Below are positions 16,787 through 25,038 of a stretch of 64,000 nt of DNA, piece by piece. The stretch is from Flavipsychrobacter sp. (lineage in GTDB: Bacteria > Bacteroidota > Bacteroidia > Chitinophagales > Chitinophagaceae). The notes beneath the pieces were generated by a model that saw only the letters and a list, made by a program, of their open reading frames with translations, searched no databases and was not told the DNA's origin. The DNA lies in NCBI GenBank assembly GCA_024508935.1, contig JANINW010000014.1:143920-207919 (forward strand), given 5' to 3'. The position numbers and the translations under genes are program-made. Each line of letters opens with the position of its first letter. Position 1 is the first letter of the stretch.

Positions 16787-17458
16787 ATGGATGTGCAAAT
16801 TGAAGAAAGCTGGAAAAAGGAATTAACCGCAGAGTTTAAAAAGCCATATTTCGGAGAGATCGTTAGCTTTCTAAAGCATGAAAGGCAAGCAGGGAAAATC
16901 ATATATCCTCCCGGTAAACTTATTTTCAATGCTTTTAACACAACTCCATTCAGTGAGGTAAAGGTGGTGATACTTGGGCAGGATCCTTATCACGGACCGG
17001 GGCAGGCTCATGGACTCAGTTTCTCCGTTCCTTTAGGTGTACCACCGCCACCGTCGCTGGTGAATATTTTCAAAGAAATTAAAGAAGATCTGGACTTGCC
17101 TATACCCAATCATGGCAACCTGGAAAAATGGGCAAAGCAAGGTGTACTTTTATTAAATGCATCGCTTACGGTAGAAGCGCATAAGCCAATGTCTCACAGT
17201 AAGATAGGTTGGCATCATTTTACGGACGATGTGATACGAATATTGTCAGAAAGGAAGGAGCATTTAGTATTTATGTTATGGGGTGGATTCGCTAAAACCA
17301 AGGCCGATTTAATAGATAAACACAAGCACCTGGTATTAACAGCTGCTCATCCTTCTCCTTTATCTGCACATAATGGCTTTTTCGGGTGTCACCATTTTAG
17401 TAAAGCCAACAAATGGCTGCATAATAAAAAAATTGATGCAATAGATTGGTCTTTATAG
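16787..17458 (+). CDS. ung: uracil-DNA glycosylase (family 1)
   Basis: 223 residues. All UDG family 1 motifs are present: [18 protein letters not shown] (catalytic Asp and Tyr), [10 protein letters not shown] (uracil-binding Asn), and the leucine-loop [17 protein letters not shown] (catalytic His and the intercalating loop). It removes uracil from DNA in base excision repair. The length is typical. It lies 16 bases before plsC. Confidence 0.97.
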   Translation: MDVQIEESWKKELTAEFKKPYFGEIVSFLKHERQAGKIIYPPGKLIFNAFNTTPFSEVKVVILGQDPYHGPGQAHGLSFSVPLGVPPPPSLVNIFKEIKEDLDLPIPNHGNLEKWAKQGVLLLNASLTVEAHKPMSHSKIGWHHFTDDVIRILSERKEHLVFMLWGGFAKTKADLIDKHKHLVLTAAHPSPLSAHNGFFGCHHFSKANKWLHNKKIDAIDWSL

Positions 17459-17474
17459 AATTAGCAATTGCTAC

Positions 17475-18227
17475 ATGAAGTATATTAAAACTGTTTTAGG
17501 GCACTTATATTTCTTCGTCGGAATGCTTTTATTCGTCATTTCGATGCTGATAGTGTTCATTCCTATTTGGCTAGTCTCATTTTTGAATGAACCGCTGAGA
17601 TCCAAACTGTTACATACGATATTTAAAGTTTGGATGGGGGTATTTATGCCCATAGTAGGATGCCCGATTATACGAAGGGGTAAGGAGCATTTTAAGAAGG
17701 GAGAAAATTATATAGTAGTTATCAATCACAATTCCCTTGTTGATATTCCGGTCTCCTCTCCATGGATACCTGGGCCCAATAAGACATTGGCTAAAGCTGA
17801 GATGGCAAAAATTCCTATATTTGGCGTCATATACAAAGCGGGTTCGGTATTGGTAAACCGCAAACATGAGGGCAGCAGAAGGGAGAGCTTTACTAAAATG
17901 CAGGAGATGCTGGATATGGGATTGCACCTATGTTTGTACCCCGAAGGTACCCGCAATAAAACCAATATGCCTTTGCAGCAGTTTTTTGATGGGGCGTTCA
18001 TTACTGCCATAAAGTCACAGCGTCCTATCATACCAGGTTTGATTTTTAACACGGGTAAGATACTGCCACATGATAAAAAACTATGGGCAAGGCCAATGCC
18101 TATCTATTTCCATTTTCTCGAGCCTATACCTACCGTAGGCATGAGCATAAATGATGTTGGTAGTTTGAAACAGCGTGTGCATAAAATAATGGAAGATTAT
18201 TATGTTAGCCATTTGAATAATAAATAG
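17475..18227 (+). CDS. plsC: 1-acyl-sn-glycerol-3-phosphate acyltransferase
   Basis: 250 residues with an N-terminal membrane segment (YFFVGMLLFVISMLIVFIPI). Acyltransferase motif I is NHNSLVDIP (catalytic His and Asp at the H-x4-D spacing), motif III is LCLYPEGTRNK, and the proline motif IV IIPGLIF follows. It makes phosphatidic acid at the inner membrane. Related lysophospholipid or ornithine-lipid acyltransferases share these motifs, so the exact acceptor is inferred. It is 3 bases before the DUF2520 gene. Confidence 0.9.
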   Translation: MKYIKTVLGHLYFFVGMLLFVISMLIVFIPIWLVSFLNEPLRSKLLHTIFKVWMGVFMPIVGCPIIRRGKEHFKKGENYIVVINHNSLVDIPVSSPWIPGPNKTLAKAEMAKIPIFGVIYKAGSVLVNRKHEGSRRESFTKMQEMLDMGLHLCLYPEGTRNKTNMPLQQFFDGAFITAIKSQRPIIPGLIFNTGKILPHDKKLWARPMPIYFHFLEPIPTVGMSINDVGSLKQRVHKIMEDYYVSHLNNK

Positions 18228-18230
18228 CAT

Positions 18231-19001
18231 ATGTTATTCAGTATTATAGGCACAGGAAATATGGCATGGTTCATGGCTAAAAGATTATCGTCAGCCGGGC
18301 ATACATGTCTCGCTGTATATGGCAGAAATCAATTAGCCGTAACTGAACTGGCCCACGAAGTGAATGCAACACCGGTTTACAAGCTGGAAGACATAAAGGA
18401 TAATGCAGATGCTTGCATTATAGCCATATCAGACCATGAAATAGAGCATATTGCATCTTTAATATCTCTTCCCCACACGGTGTTAGTACATACAGCCGGG
18501 GCTATCGATAGCAATCTATTAGCTAAAGCCGGGCCCAACTATGGGGTACTATGGCCTGCTTATTCGTTGCTGAAATCAGATCTTCCTACTCATAGAAATA
18601 TCCCTTGTATATGGGAAGCTAGTAATGCAAGGGCAAAGGAGGTTATATCAGTCCTGGCTTCCTCATTAAGTGATACAGTATACGAAGCTGGCAGCCAGCA
18701 GCGTAAATGGCTGCATCTGTGTGCTGTATTAGGGAACAATTTTACCAATCACCTGATGGCTGTATGTGAAAGGATTTGTGAAGAACAACAGCTGCCTTTT
18801 GCACTTTTGCAGCCTATATTACGGCAAACTTTCGATAAGGTACAAACACATCATCCGTATGATGTACAGACAGGGCCTGCAAAAAGGAATGATAACCTGA
18901 CGCTGAAAGCACATATAGCCTTATTGCAGCAGCACCCTGAATGGCAGGAATTATACGAGGCCATCAGCCATTCTATTACAGAAATGTATAACCGTAGCTA
19001 A
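18231..19001 (+). CDS. DUF2520 / Rossmann-fold dehydrogenase-like protein
   Basis: 256 residues. The N-terminal Rossmann fold begins FSIIGTGNMAWFMAKRL (GxGxxA type) and continues with CIIAISDHEIEHIA and LVHTAGAID. The second half (RKWLHLCAVLGNNFTNHLMA, FALLQPILRQTFDKV, GPAKRNDNLTLKAH) is the DUF2520 domain. The fold is ProC/F420-oxidoreductase-like, but a reaction has not been assigned to the family. It follows plsC with 3 bases between. Confidence 0.87.
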   Translation: MLFSIIGTGNMAWFMAKRLSSAGHTCLAVYGRNQLAVTELAHEVNATPVYKLEDIKDNADACIIAISDHEIEHIASLISLPHTVLVHTAGAIDSNLLAKAGPNYGVLWPAYSLLKSDLPTHRNIPCIWEASNARAKEVISVLASSLSDTVYEAGSQQRKWLHLCAVLGNNFTNHLMAVCERICEEQQLPFALLQPILRQTFDKVQTHHPYDVQTGPAKRNDNLTLKAHIALLQQHPEWQELYEAISHSITEMYNRS

Positions 19002-19049
19002 ACCATTGCAGACAAGAGTGATGGATTATCCTTTTACATTTTCAAAACT

Positions 19050-19057
19050 TACCTTTG
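19050..19057 (+). promoter_or_regulatory. -7 box TACCTTTG
   Basis: An exact TAnnTTTG match, 23 bases before the ferredoxin start. No convincing TTTG at -33 was seen. It would start the fdx-iscX-kdsC transcript. Confidence 0.5.
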
Positions 19058-19079
19058 CGCCCAATTAGCTGTTGAATAC

Positions 19080-19415
19080 ATGTACACGGTAAAATTCAAT
19101 TTTGAGCAAAAAGGACTGGAACCTGTTACTGTAGAAAATATTGCCCCCGGGCAAAGTATACTAGAAGTGGCCCTGGACAATCATATTGAATTGCACCATA
19201 ATTGCGGTATGGTATGCGCTTGCAGTACGTGTCATGTTTATATAGATAGTGGCGAATCGTGTTTGCCGGAGCTAAGCGACAAAGAGGAAGATTTTATTGA
19301 CCGTGCAAGAAATCCGCGTCTCAATTCCCGTTTAGGCTGCCAGTGTATATTGGAAGGTAATGGTGGGATGGTAGAGGTAACACTTCCTGACCAATCTCTG
19401 ATACATGGCGACTAA
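19080..19415 (+). CDS. fdx: 2Fe-2S ferredoxin, ISC/adrenodoxin type
   Basis: 111 residues. The cluster ligands follow the adrenodoxin pattern: Cys42 of HHNCGMVCACSTCHVY with C-x5-C-x2-C, then a fourth Cys in RLGCQC. ISC ferredoxins read C-x5-C-x2-C plus a late C in the same way. It would deliver electrons during iron-sulphur cluster assembly. IscX follows after 48 bases, the same pair that ends proteobacterial isc operons. Confidence 0.93.
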   Translation: MYTVKFNFEQKGLEPVTVENIAPGQSILEVALDNHIELHHNCGMVCACSTCHVYIDSGESCLPELSDKEEDFIDRARNPRLNSRLGCQCILEGNGGMVEVTLPDQSLIHGD

Positions 19416-19463
19416 TTAGTATTTTTATTACTGCATATTTTTAAACCGGACAATTTCAGATAC

Positions 19464-19703
19464 ATGGCCCATTACGAACCGCCTATACAATGGAACGACT
19501 ATGAAGATATAGCGTTGAAACTTTATGAGCGTTTTGGAGATGAGTTCAATGAGGGGCGCATTTACCGCGTGCGCTTTACAGAATTGCTGGAATGGGTATT
19601 GGAGATACCCAATTTTGCAGGTAAGCGTGAAGAATGTAATGAAGGCCACCTGGAAATGATACAATCCGGCTGGGTATATGAATGGCGCGACAATCAAAAC
19701 TAA
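19464..19703 (+). CDS. iscX: IscX, Fe-S cluster assembly protein
   Basis: 79 residues with the IscX (YfhJ) pattern: IQWNDYEDIALKLYERFGDE, then a VRFTELLEWVLEI helix, and the C-terminal NEGHLEMIQSGWVYEW. This small acidic protein binds IscS and iron, and acts as a regulator or iron adaptor in Fe-S assembly. It is slightly longer than E. coli IscX (66) because of N-terminal residues. No iscS, iscU or hsc genes are nearby. Confidence 0.92.
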   Translation: MAHYEPPIQWNDYEDIALKLYERFGDEFNEGRIYRVRFTELLEWVLEIPNFAGKREECNEGHLEMIQSGWVYEWRDNQN

Positions 19704-19704
19704 A

Positions 19705-20211
19705 ATGAATTTATTAGAGCTTTTTGCCCCCGTTAAAGTATTCGTTTTTGATATAGATGGGGTATTGACAGATGGTACTTTACTAGCTACAGAAGATGGT
19801 CAGCTATTGCGTAAAATGAATATTAAGGACGGTTATGCCTTGCAGTTAGCCGTAAAAAAGGGCTATAAAGTATGGGTAATATCCGGTGGCCATTCCGAAG
19901 CTGCCAGAAGTCGGCTGAACAAGTTAGGTATTACAGAAGTACATATTGGTGTTAAAGATAAAAAGGCTTTACTGCTGGATCTGATAGCTTCAAATAATAC
20001 TTCGTATGAACAAATATTGTACATGGGCGATGATATACCTGATTATGCAGTTATGCAGTTATGTGGTTTGCCATGTTGCCCCAACGATGCTGTTGCAGAG
20101 ATACGTCAATTATCGAAATACATATCACCGGTTAATGGTGGTATGGGCTGTGTAAGAGATGTAGTTGAAAAAGTGCTGAAGCTTAATAACGATTGGGATC
20201 TGCCGGTATAA
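19705..20211 (+). CDS. kdsC: Kdo-8-phosphate phosphatase, HAD type (KdsC)
   Basis: 168 residues from ATG 19705; the frame opens at 19678, inside iscX. The HAD motif 1 is VFVFDIDGVLTDGTLL, with the KdsC-specific LLRKMNIKDGYALQLA substrate loop, then VWVISGGHSEAA (motif 2 Ser) and MGDDIPDYAVM (motif 4 Asp pair). It dephosphorylates Kdo-8-phosphate in CMP-Kdo synthesis. kdsB is at 6.8 kb, so the pathway is dispersed. It begins 1 base after the iscX stop. Confidence 0.93.
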   Translation: MNLLELFAPVKVFVFDIDGVLTDGTLLATEDGQLLRKMNIKDGYALQLAVKKGYKVWVISGGHSEAARSRLNKLGITEVHIGVKDKKALLLDLIASNNTSYEQILYMGDDIPDYAVMQLCGLPCCPNDAVAEIRQLSKYISPVNGGMGCVRDVVEKVLKLNNDWDLPV

Positions 20212-20219
20212 TATGGAGC

Positions 20220-22712
20220 TTATCTTATTAATGTAAAGTTCCCGATCTTTTCCATTCTATCCCGGCCATCGCATTTGTATTGTAAAATATAGAAATATGT
20301 GCCGGCATCCTGTTTTACATTTTTGTAAGTGCCGTCCCAGCCTTCGGCTAAATTGGTAGCCTTAAAAATGGTTTGTCCCCAACGGTTTTGTATCACAAAA
20401 CTCAGCAACTGGTGATTGCCGGTAGTAATAACTTTAAAGAAATCGTTTCTTCCGTCACCGTTCGGTGTAAATGCATCCGGGAGTGTTACATTGCAGCAAT
20501 TCTCTGCGGCAAGGTAGGTAGTGTCATTAATAGTACAACCCCACCTGTTTGCTATTTTTACAAATACATAGCCGCTTTTCTCAGCCTTGGCCAGCGCGTT
20601 GAAAGTATTGTTCCTCAGGAAAAATACTTGTGGCGACCATTCATAACTAAGATCATTACCCTGACTGGCATAAATGGAGATCGTATCACCGGCGCATGCC
20701 TTATAAGCATTATCTGTAATGCCGCCTTTGGGATAATCATGAATAGTTACAGTTGTGTCAAATAGCTTCGACTTACATCCGTTCTTACCATCTATACTTA
20801 GCTGTATATGCTTAATGCCTGTTGTATTCCAGAACAATTTTAAAGGATTGCGATAGATGGTATCAGCCATAACAATGCCATCTGCTTTCCAATGATAGTA
20901 TCCATCTTCTTTTCGTGGTGCAATATTCAGCGTATCTCCCAGGCATATATTCAATGGCAATTCGAACGAGGCAATGGGTGCAGGTTTCACATAGATAAAT
21001 GCCGAATCATAAGTATGGCAGCCACCGTTACTGGCGCGCAGTAATATTCTTTTTTTGCCGGGGCTGCTCCATGCAGCATTGATAACAGGTGTTGCTGCTC
21101 CATTAATGATGGTGCCGGTATCCACATCCCACATATAAATAGCAATAGGAGGATTGGTTGCAATATTTTTTATCTCTACCGTTTCATATTGGCAAATACT
21201 GTCTTTTGTAACAAATACCTTGGCTTTCATCTTTTCATCTACCGTCACTAATATGGGCATGCGCGGGCTTTCACACCCATTTGGCCTTTGCGATACGTAA
21301 TAGTACGTGCCACCTACTACTGACGTACTTGGCGTTGGTGCTGTGGGAGAACCGATGCCACCGATGGCGCTGGTATACCACGTTGGGTTTACTCCATTAA
21401 CCGTAAGCGGTACTGCTGCATCGTTGATACAATAACCTACAGGAGATATAACAGATGGAGGAGGAGATGAGGTGTTTATATGAATAGGTAATGTATAAGA
21501 CTGGGATATTGCAATGCCGGGAGCAAAGCAAGTAGAATCCTTTACTATGAGTGTAAGCAATCTTAAGCCGGTATCAAAAGTACCGGGTGTCCAGGTAAAA
21601 CAACCGCGAACAGAATCATGTGCCTGGTTGGTATAAGAAGAAGAGGAACCGGTAAAAGCATAAAAATGGTTGTCTCTTACCACCATTTTTGAGCCTGAAG
21701 GAGTTGCTTTGATATAATAACAAAAAGTAAAAGGCACATTGATACATGCTTCAACCGTATTATTGATATAACCGCAGTTTACCAGGCTACCCTGGTCTAC
21801 AGTAGCGTTACTTTGGGCGGGGTTGCAACCCAGTACTTGTATTTGAAGGTCTCTTATTACCGTGCCTATCAGCACACCTTTACGAAATTCTTTTACTTTG
21901 ATGGCGATCGTTTGTGGACCAAGCAAGGTTGGCGTAAAAGTCATTTGGCCGTTTACAGTATTGAGGCCAAAGCTGTTATTGGTTTGAAAAGGATTATTGG
22001 TAAGATTATAAGGTGGGGCGCCTACTTTGAAAGTAGCAGGGAGGCTCACAAAAGGGCAACCACTGCCAATTTCCGGTTGTACCAGTTCAAATTCCAGTTT
22101 ATCACCATCCGGGTCTATTACACCATTGTTGAAGGTAAAACCATTATTGATGCATGTATAAGGGATGGGTTTAACTGAAAAGACAGGAGAAGAATTTCCT
22201 TGCGCATCCTGGTTATTTAGTGTAGCCTGCAATGATAGAAATGGTATTGGGTTAATATTGTTTACCAGGTTTTCACTGCTATTCCGGTAATTATTTACTA
22301 CTGTAAAAATCCAATGGTCGCAACGGGAGGGCAGTGTCAAAACACCAGTGTACCACCACTCTCTAAAACCGGGAATAGTAGAGGATGGATCTGTACATTT
22401 TGTGGGACCGTTAAAACACCCGGTATTCAGCAAACTACCATTAGGTGTACCATCCGGAAGTACAGATAGTTTGGTCAGTAAGATAAACGCCCCTTTCTTA
22501 TCGCAGGTATTCCGGTAACAGAGGGTCACAGCACCGTCTTCAGCTATGCCGGTACAATCCCTGTAAAATTTAAAATAAAAGCGGTATGTGGAATCACTTA
22601 ACCACTGATATGCGATCTCCCCGCCTGCACAATGGTCTGCCTTCGCTTTACCAGGCATACTTATACCCGCAATAAGCATAAGCATACCTGCTATAAAAGC
22701 AACAGACTTCAT
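20220..22712 (-). CDS. large T9SS adhesin, PKD/Ig_7-like/CHU_C
   Basis: 830 residues with a signal peptide (VAFIAGMLMLIAGISMPGKA). The mature start, DHCAGGEIAYQWLSDSTY, and the Cys-rich module after it are shared with the 25-29 kb paralogue. One Ig_7-like domain follows (residues about 415-490: SPVGYC, WYTSAIGG, APTPST, YYVSQRPNGCESPR), then PKD-like modules (ICQYETVEIKN; YHWKADG) and the CHU_C end: TPNGDGRNDFF, IQNRWGQTIF, GWDGTYKNV, FTLIR. The CHU_C tail implies T9SS export. It is first in order of coordinates among three paralogues; the next is 30 bases away on the same strand. Confidence 0.9.
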   Translation of the reverse strand: MKSVAFIAGMLMLIAGISMPGKAKADHCAGGEIAYQWLSDSTYRFYFKFYRDCTGIAEDGAVTLCYRNTCDKKGAFILLTKLSVLPDGTPNGSLLNTGCFNGPTKCTDPSSTIPGFREWWYTGVLTLPSRCDHWIFTVVNNYRNSSENLVNNINPIPFLSLQATLNNQDAQGNSSPVFSVKPIPYTCINNGFTFNNGVIDPDGDKLEFELVQPEIGSGCPFVSLPATFKVGAPPYNLTNNPFQTNNSFGLNTVNGQMTFTPTLLGPQTIAIKVKEFRKGVLIGTVIRDLQIQVLGCNPAQSNATVDQGSLVNCGYINNTVEACINVPFTFCYYIKATPSGSKMVVRDNHFYAFTGSSSSYTNQAHDSVRGCFTWTPGTFDTGLRLLTLIVKDSTCFAPGIAISQSYTLPIHINTSSPPPSVISPVGYCINDAAVPLTVNGVNPTWYTSAIGGIGSPTAPTPSTSVVGGTYYYVSQRPNGCESPRMPILVTVDEKMKAKVFVTKDSICQYETVEIKNIATNPPIAIYMWDVDTGTIINGAATPVINAAWSSPGKKRILLRASNGGCHTYDSAFIYVKPAPIASFELPLNICLGDTLNIAPRKEDGYYHWKADGIVMADTIYRNPLKLFWNTTGIKHIQLSIDGKNGCKSKLFDTTVTIHDYPKGGITDNAYKACAGDTISIYASQGNDLSYEWSPQVFFLRNNTFNALAKAEKSGYVFVKIANRWGCTINDTTYLAAENCCNVTLPDAFTPNGDGRNDFFKVITTGNHQLLSFVIQNRWGQTIFKATNLAEGWDGTYKNVKQDAGTYFYILQYKCDGRDRMEKIGNFTLIR

Positions 22713-22742
22713 TAGGGTTGGCTTGTATGTAAAGAAAATTGT

Positions 22743-24914
22743 CTACCTCAGCAATTGAAAATTGCCCCGCTTCTCCATGGTCTTATTGTCGAGGTCGCAC
22801 ATGTATTTTATGTAATAGAAATAAGTGCCTGGTTCCTGTTTCTCACCTTTGTACATGCCATCCCAGCCCTGTGTGCCGTCATTGGTTTCAAATACCTTTT
22901 GTCCCCAGCGGTTCTGAATGATGAACATAACAATTTTCTTGGTGCCTGGGGTCACTATTTTCAGTTTATCGTTTCTGCCATCGCCATTGGGCGTAAATGC
23001 AGTAGCTGTGTTGATATCACAGCATGGTTGTACTGTTATATACTGGGTGTCTGCCACATTACATCCCCAGCGGCTATTAATTTTCAGATAGATGAAGCTG
23101 CTTTTTTCCAGGTTGGCATGCACGGTACTTTGATTGCTTTCGCGGAAGAATATTGTTGGAGACCACTCGTAGGTATAATCTACACTTTTGGTCGCTTGTA
23201 ATTCTATCTCTTGTCCCTGGCATACGGCTGTGTTCTGCACAGGAGTATTTATATACAGGATAGTTGCATCAGGATATTCATGCACATTTACAGTAGAATC
23301 ATAATCAGACTGACAGCCATTAAATCCATTCATATGCAGGTGGACGGATTTTTTACCCAAAGTGTTCCATGTGAGGTATATGGATTTGGCGTAGTTAGTA
23401 TCCAAATAGCTTTGTTCATCTATCTTCCAATGATAAGAGCCATCCTGCAGCATAGGGTTTAATTCTACTGTAGTATTAAGACATGTATTGTGCGGTACCT
23501 CGAAAGAAGCAAGTGGCGTGGGCTTCACGTATATGTATATAGAATCGTATGCATCACAATACCCGTTGGTAACCCGCAGTTTTATTTTCTTCATACCCGG
23601 TGTGCTCCAGTCGGCAGTAATATATTTTGTGCCGCCGCCGGCCAGCACATTTCCTGTGTCAACGAACCATATATAGCTTACATCGGGGCCATTTACACTG
23701 GTATCCTGTAATTTGATATCATAGTATTGGCATATAGAGTCTGTGATATTGCTGTATATTTTTGCTTTTACATCATTTGCTACATTGATAGTAATGCTGT
23801 CTTTAAGCACGCAATTGGCGGTATCCGTAATTGTTACAAAATATTTGGTAGTGACACCTGGTTGTGCTGAAGGATGCGCGCAATTGGAACATGATAAACC
23901 GGTAGTTGGTGTCCATGCATAAGTAAGCGGCGTATCAGCGCTATTTGATCCTGCATTCATAGTGACGCTCTTATTGATACAAATAGTGGTGTCATCCATG
24001 GGGTTCAGGCGCGATATCACGACTTGTGTATATAGTGTATCAGGGCAACCTATGCCTGCATATGGTTTCAGTATCAGCGCATATTTAGTGTCTTTATTGG
24101 GTGTAGGAATAGTAATGCTTTGCGTATTACCATATATCAATCCGAGGTTTGCATCTCTCCATTCATATACCTGGAAACCCGGAGGTCCATTTAACGTCAT
24201 AGTAGCAGGGCTGTTACAGTTTACACTATAGTAAGTCTGGAATATACCGCAGTTCATATCTATATATGCATAGCCAAAGTGGCCGCCTAAAGAACAGTCA
24301 CCTGTTGCAAAGTCTACGGCTATTGTTTTTCCGCCAAAGCCTGACAAGTCGATACTGGAAACAGACCATGGTTTAAACAATACATCGCTTTGCTTAGTAG
24401 AAACCTGGAAGCCAGGCAAGGTAGCAGAAGCTACGAAGTTTGAATAAGTACAAGGTATTAGCGTGCCGGTAGCAGAATCGAATGCTTTTACCTCAAAGCG
24501 TGGTTGTTCTGCTGCTGCATGTGCCGGATCTTCCAGTACTACAGCATAACGGAAGATGAATACATAGTTATTTAAACCGTTAGGTATGTGAATGTAATAA
24601 CGTGCACGTTCGGCTTGCGCCCCTGTTTGTTTATTGCCGAGCTTTAGGGAATATAGGCCGCTACTGGGAGCTACTACAGGGAATAAACCAAATTCATCAG
24701 TTGCTACACCGGTAACAAGATCATGCCTGCCGCTGACTATGCCTAATGTATTGGCACTTATGGGGCAACAGCTACCTGTGTACATTTCCCAATAACCAAG
24801 GTTGGCCTGTTCGAAATCAATATTAGGAGGGCACCCGCCTTGCGCAAAACTTTTTGAATATAGGCCGGCCAGCAGATAGAGAAATGCCAGTAGGGAAATG
24901 TGTTTTTTCTTCAT
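22743..24914 (-). CDS. large T9SS adhesin with divergent N-terminus, PKD/CHU_C
   Basis: 723 residues, signal peptide LLAFLYLLAGLYSKSFA. The N-terminal third differs from its neighbours: it opens GGCPPNIDFEQANLGYWEM and has a jelly-roll-like pattern (YVFIFRYAVVLEDPAHAAA; FGYAYIDMNCGIFQ). From about residue 380 it is parallel to the other two: DSICQYYDIKL, YHWKIDEQ, GFNGCQSDYDS, TAFTPNGDGRNDKL, IQNRWGQKVF, GWDGMYKGEK, NFQLLR. So a different N-terminal head is attached to the same C-terminal stalk and sorting module. Export by T9SS is inferred. Start codons of this group are ATG. Confidence 0.9.
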   Translation of the reverse strand: MKKKHISLLAFLYLLAGLYSKSFAQGGCPPNIDFEQANLGYWEMYTGSCCPISANTLGIVSGRHDLVTGVATDEFGLFPVVAPSSGLYSLKLGNKQTGAQAERARYYIHIPNGLNNYVFIFRYAVVLEDPAHAAAEQPRFEVKAFDSATGTLIPCTYSNFVASATLPGFQVSTKQSDVLFKPWSVSSIDLSGFGGKTIAVDFATGDCSLGGHFGYAYIDMNCGIFQTYYSVNCNSPATMTLNGPPGFQVYEWRDANLGLIYGNTQSITIPTPNKDTKYALILKPYAGIGCPDTLYTQVVISRLNPMDDTTICINKSVTMNAGSNSADTPLTYAWTPTTGLSCSNCAHPSAQPGVTTKYFVTITDTANCVLKDSITINVANDVKAKIYSNITDSICQYYDIKLQDTSVNGPDVSYIWFVDTGNVLAGGGTKYITADWSTPGMKKIKLRVTNGYCDAYDSIYIYVKPTPLASFEVPHNTCLNTTVELNPMLQDGSYHWKIDEQSYLDTNYAKSIYLTWNTLGKKSVHLHMNGFNGCQSDYDSTVNVHEYPDATILYINTPVQNTAVCQGQEIELQATKSVDYTYEWSPTIFFRESNQSTVHANLEKSSFIYLKINSRWGCNVADTQYITVQPCCDINTATAFTPNGDGRNDKLKIVTPGTKKIVMFIIQNRWGQKVFETNDGTQGWDGMYKGEKQEPGTYFYYIKYMCDLDNKTMEKRGNFQLLR

Positions 24915-24972
24915 AATAGGTTAAATGAGACGATACAGTTTCCAATATAGCAATATTATTCTATAAGTACAA

Positions 24973-25023
24973 ATTCAAAATATTAGCCCCGGATTTTATT
25001 AATCCGGGGCTAATATTTTGAAT
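24973..25023. terminator. 23-bp perfect hairpin between adhesin genes
   Basis: Two perfect 23-base arms (24973-24995 and 25001-25023), core TAGCCCCGG/CCGGGGCTA, flank a TTATT loop. It lies 15 bases beyond the stop of the 25-29 kb adhesin, so it could terminate that minus-strand gene before the next one begins at 24914. It is symmetric and works equally on the plus strand. Confidence 0.7.
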
Positions 25024-25038
25024 AATAAGTGTTATTGC

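Noticed and set aside
24973-25023. End of a mobile element
   Set aside because: The inverted repeats enclose only five bases and no transposase is nearby; a hairpin is simpler.
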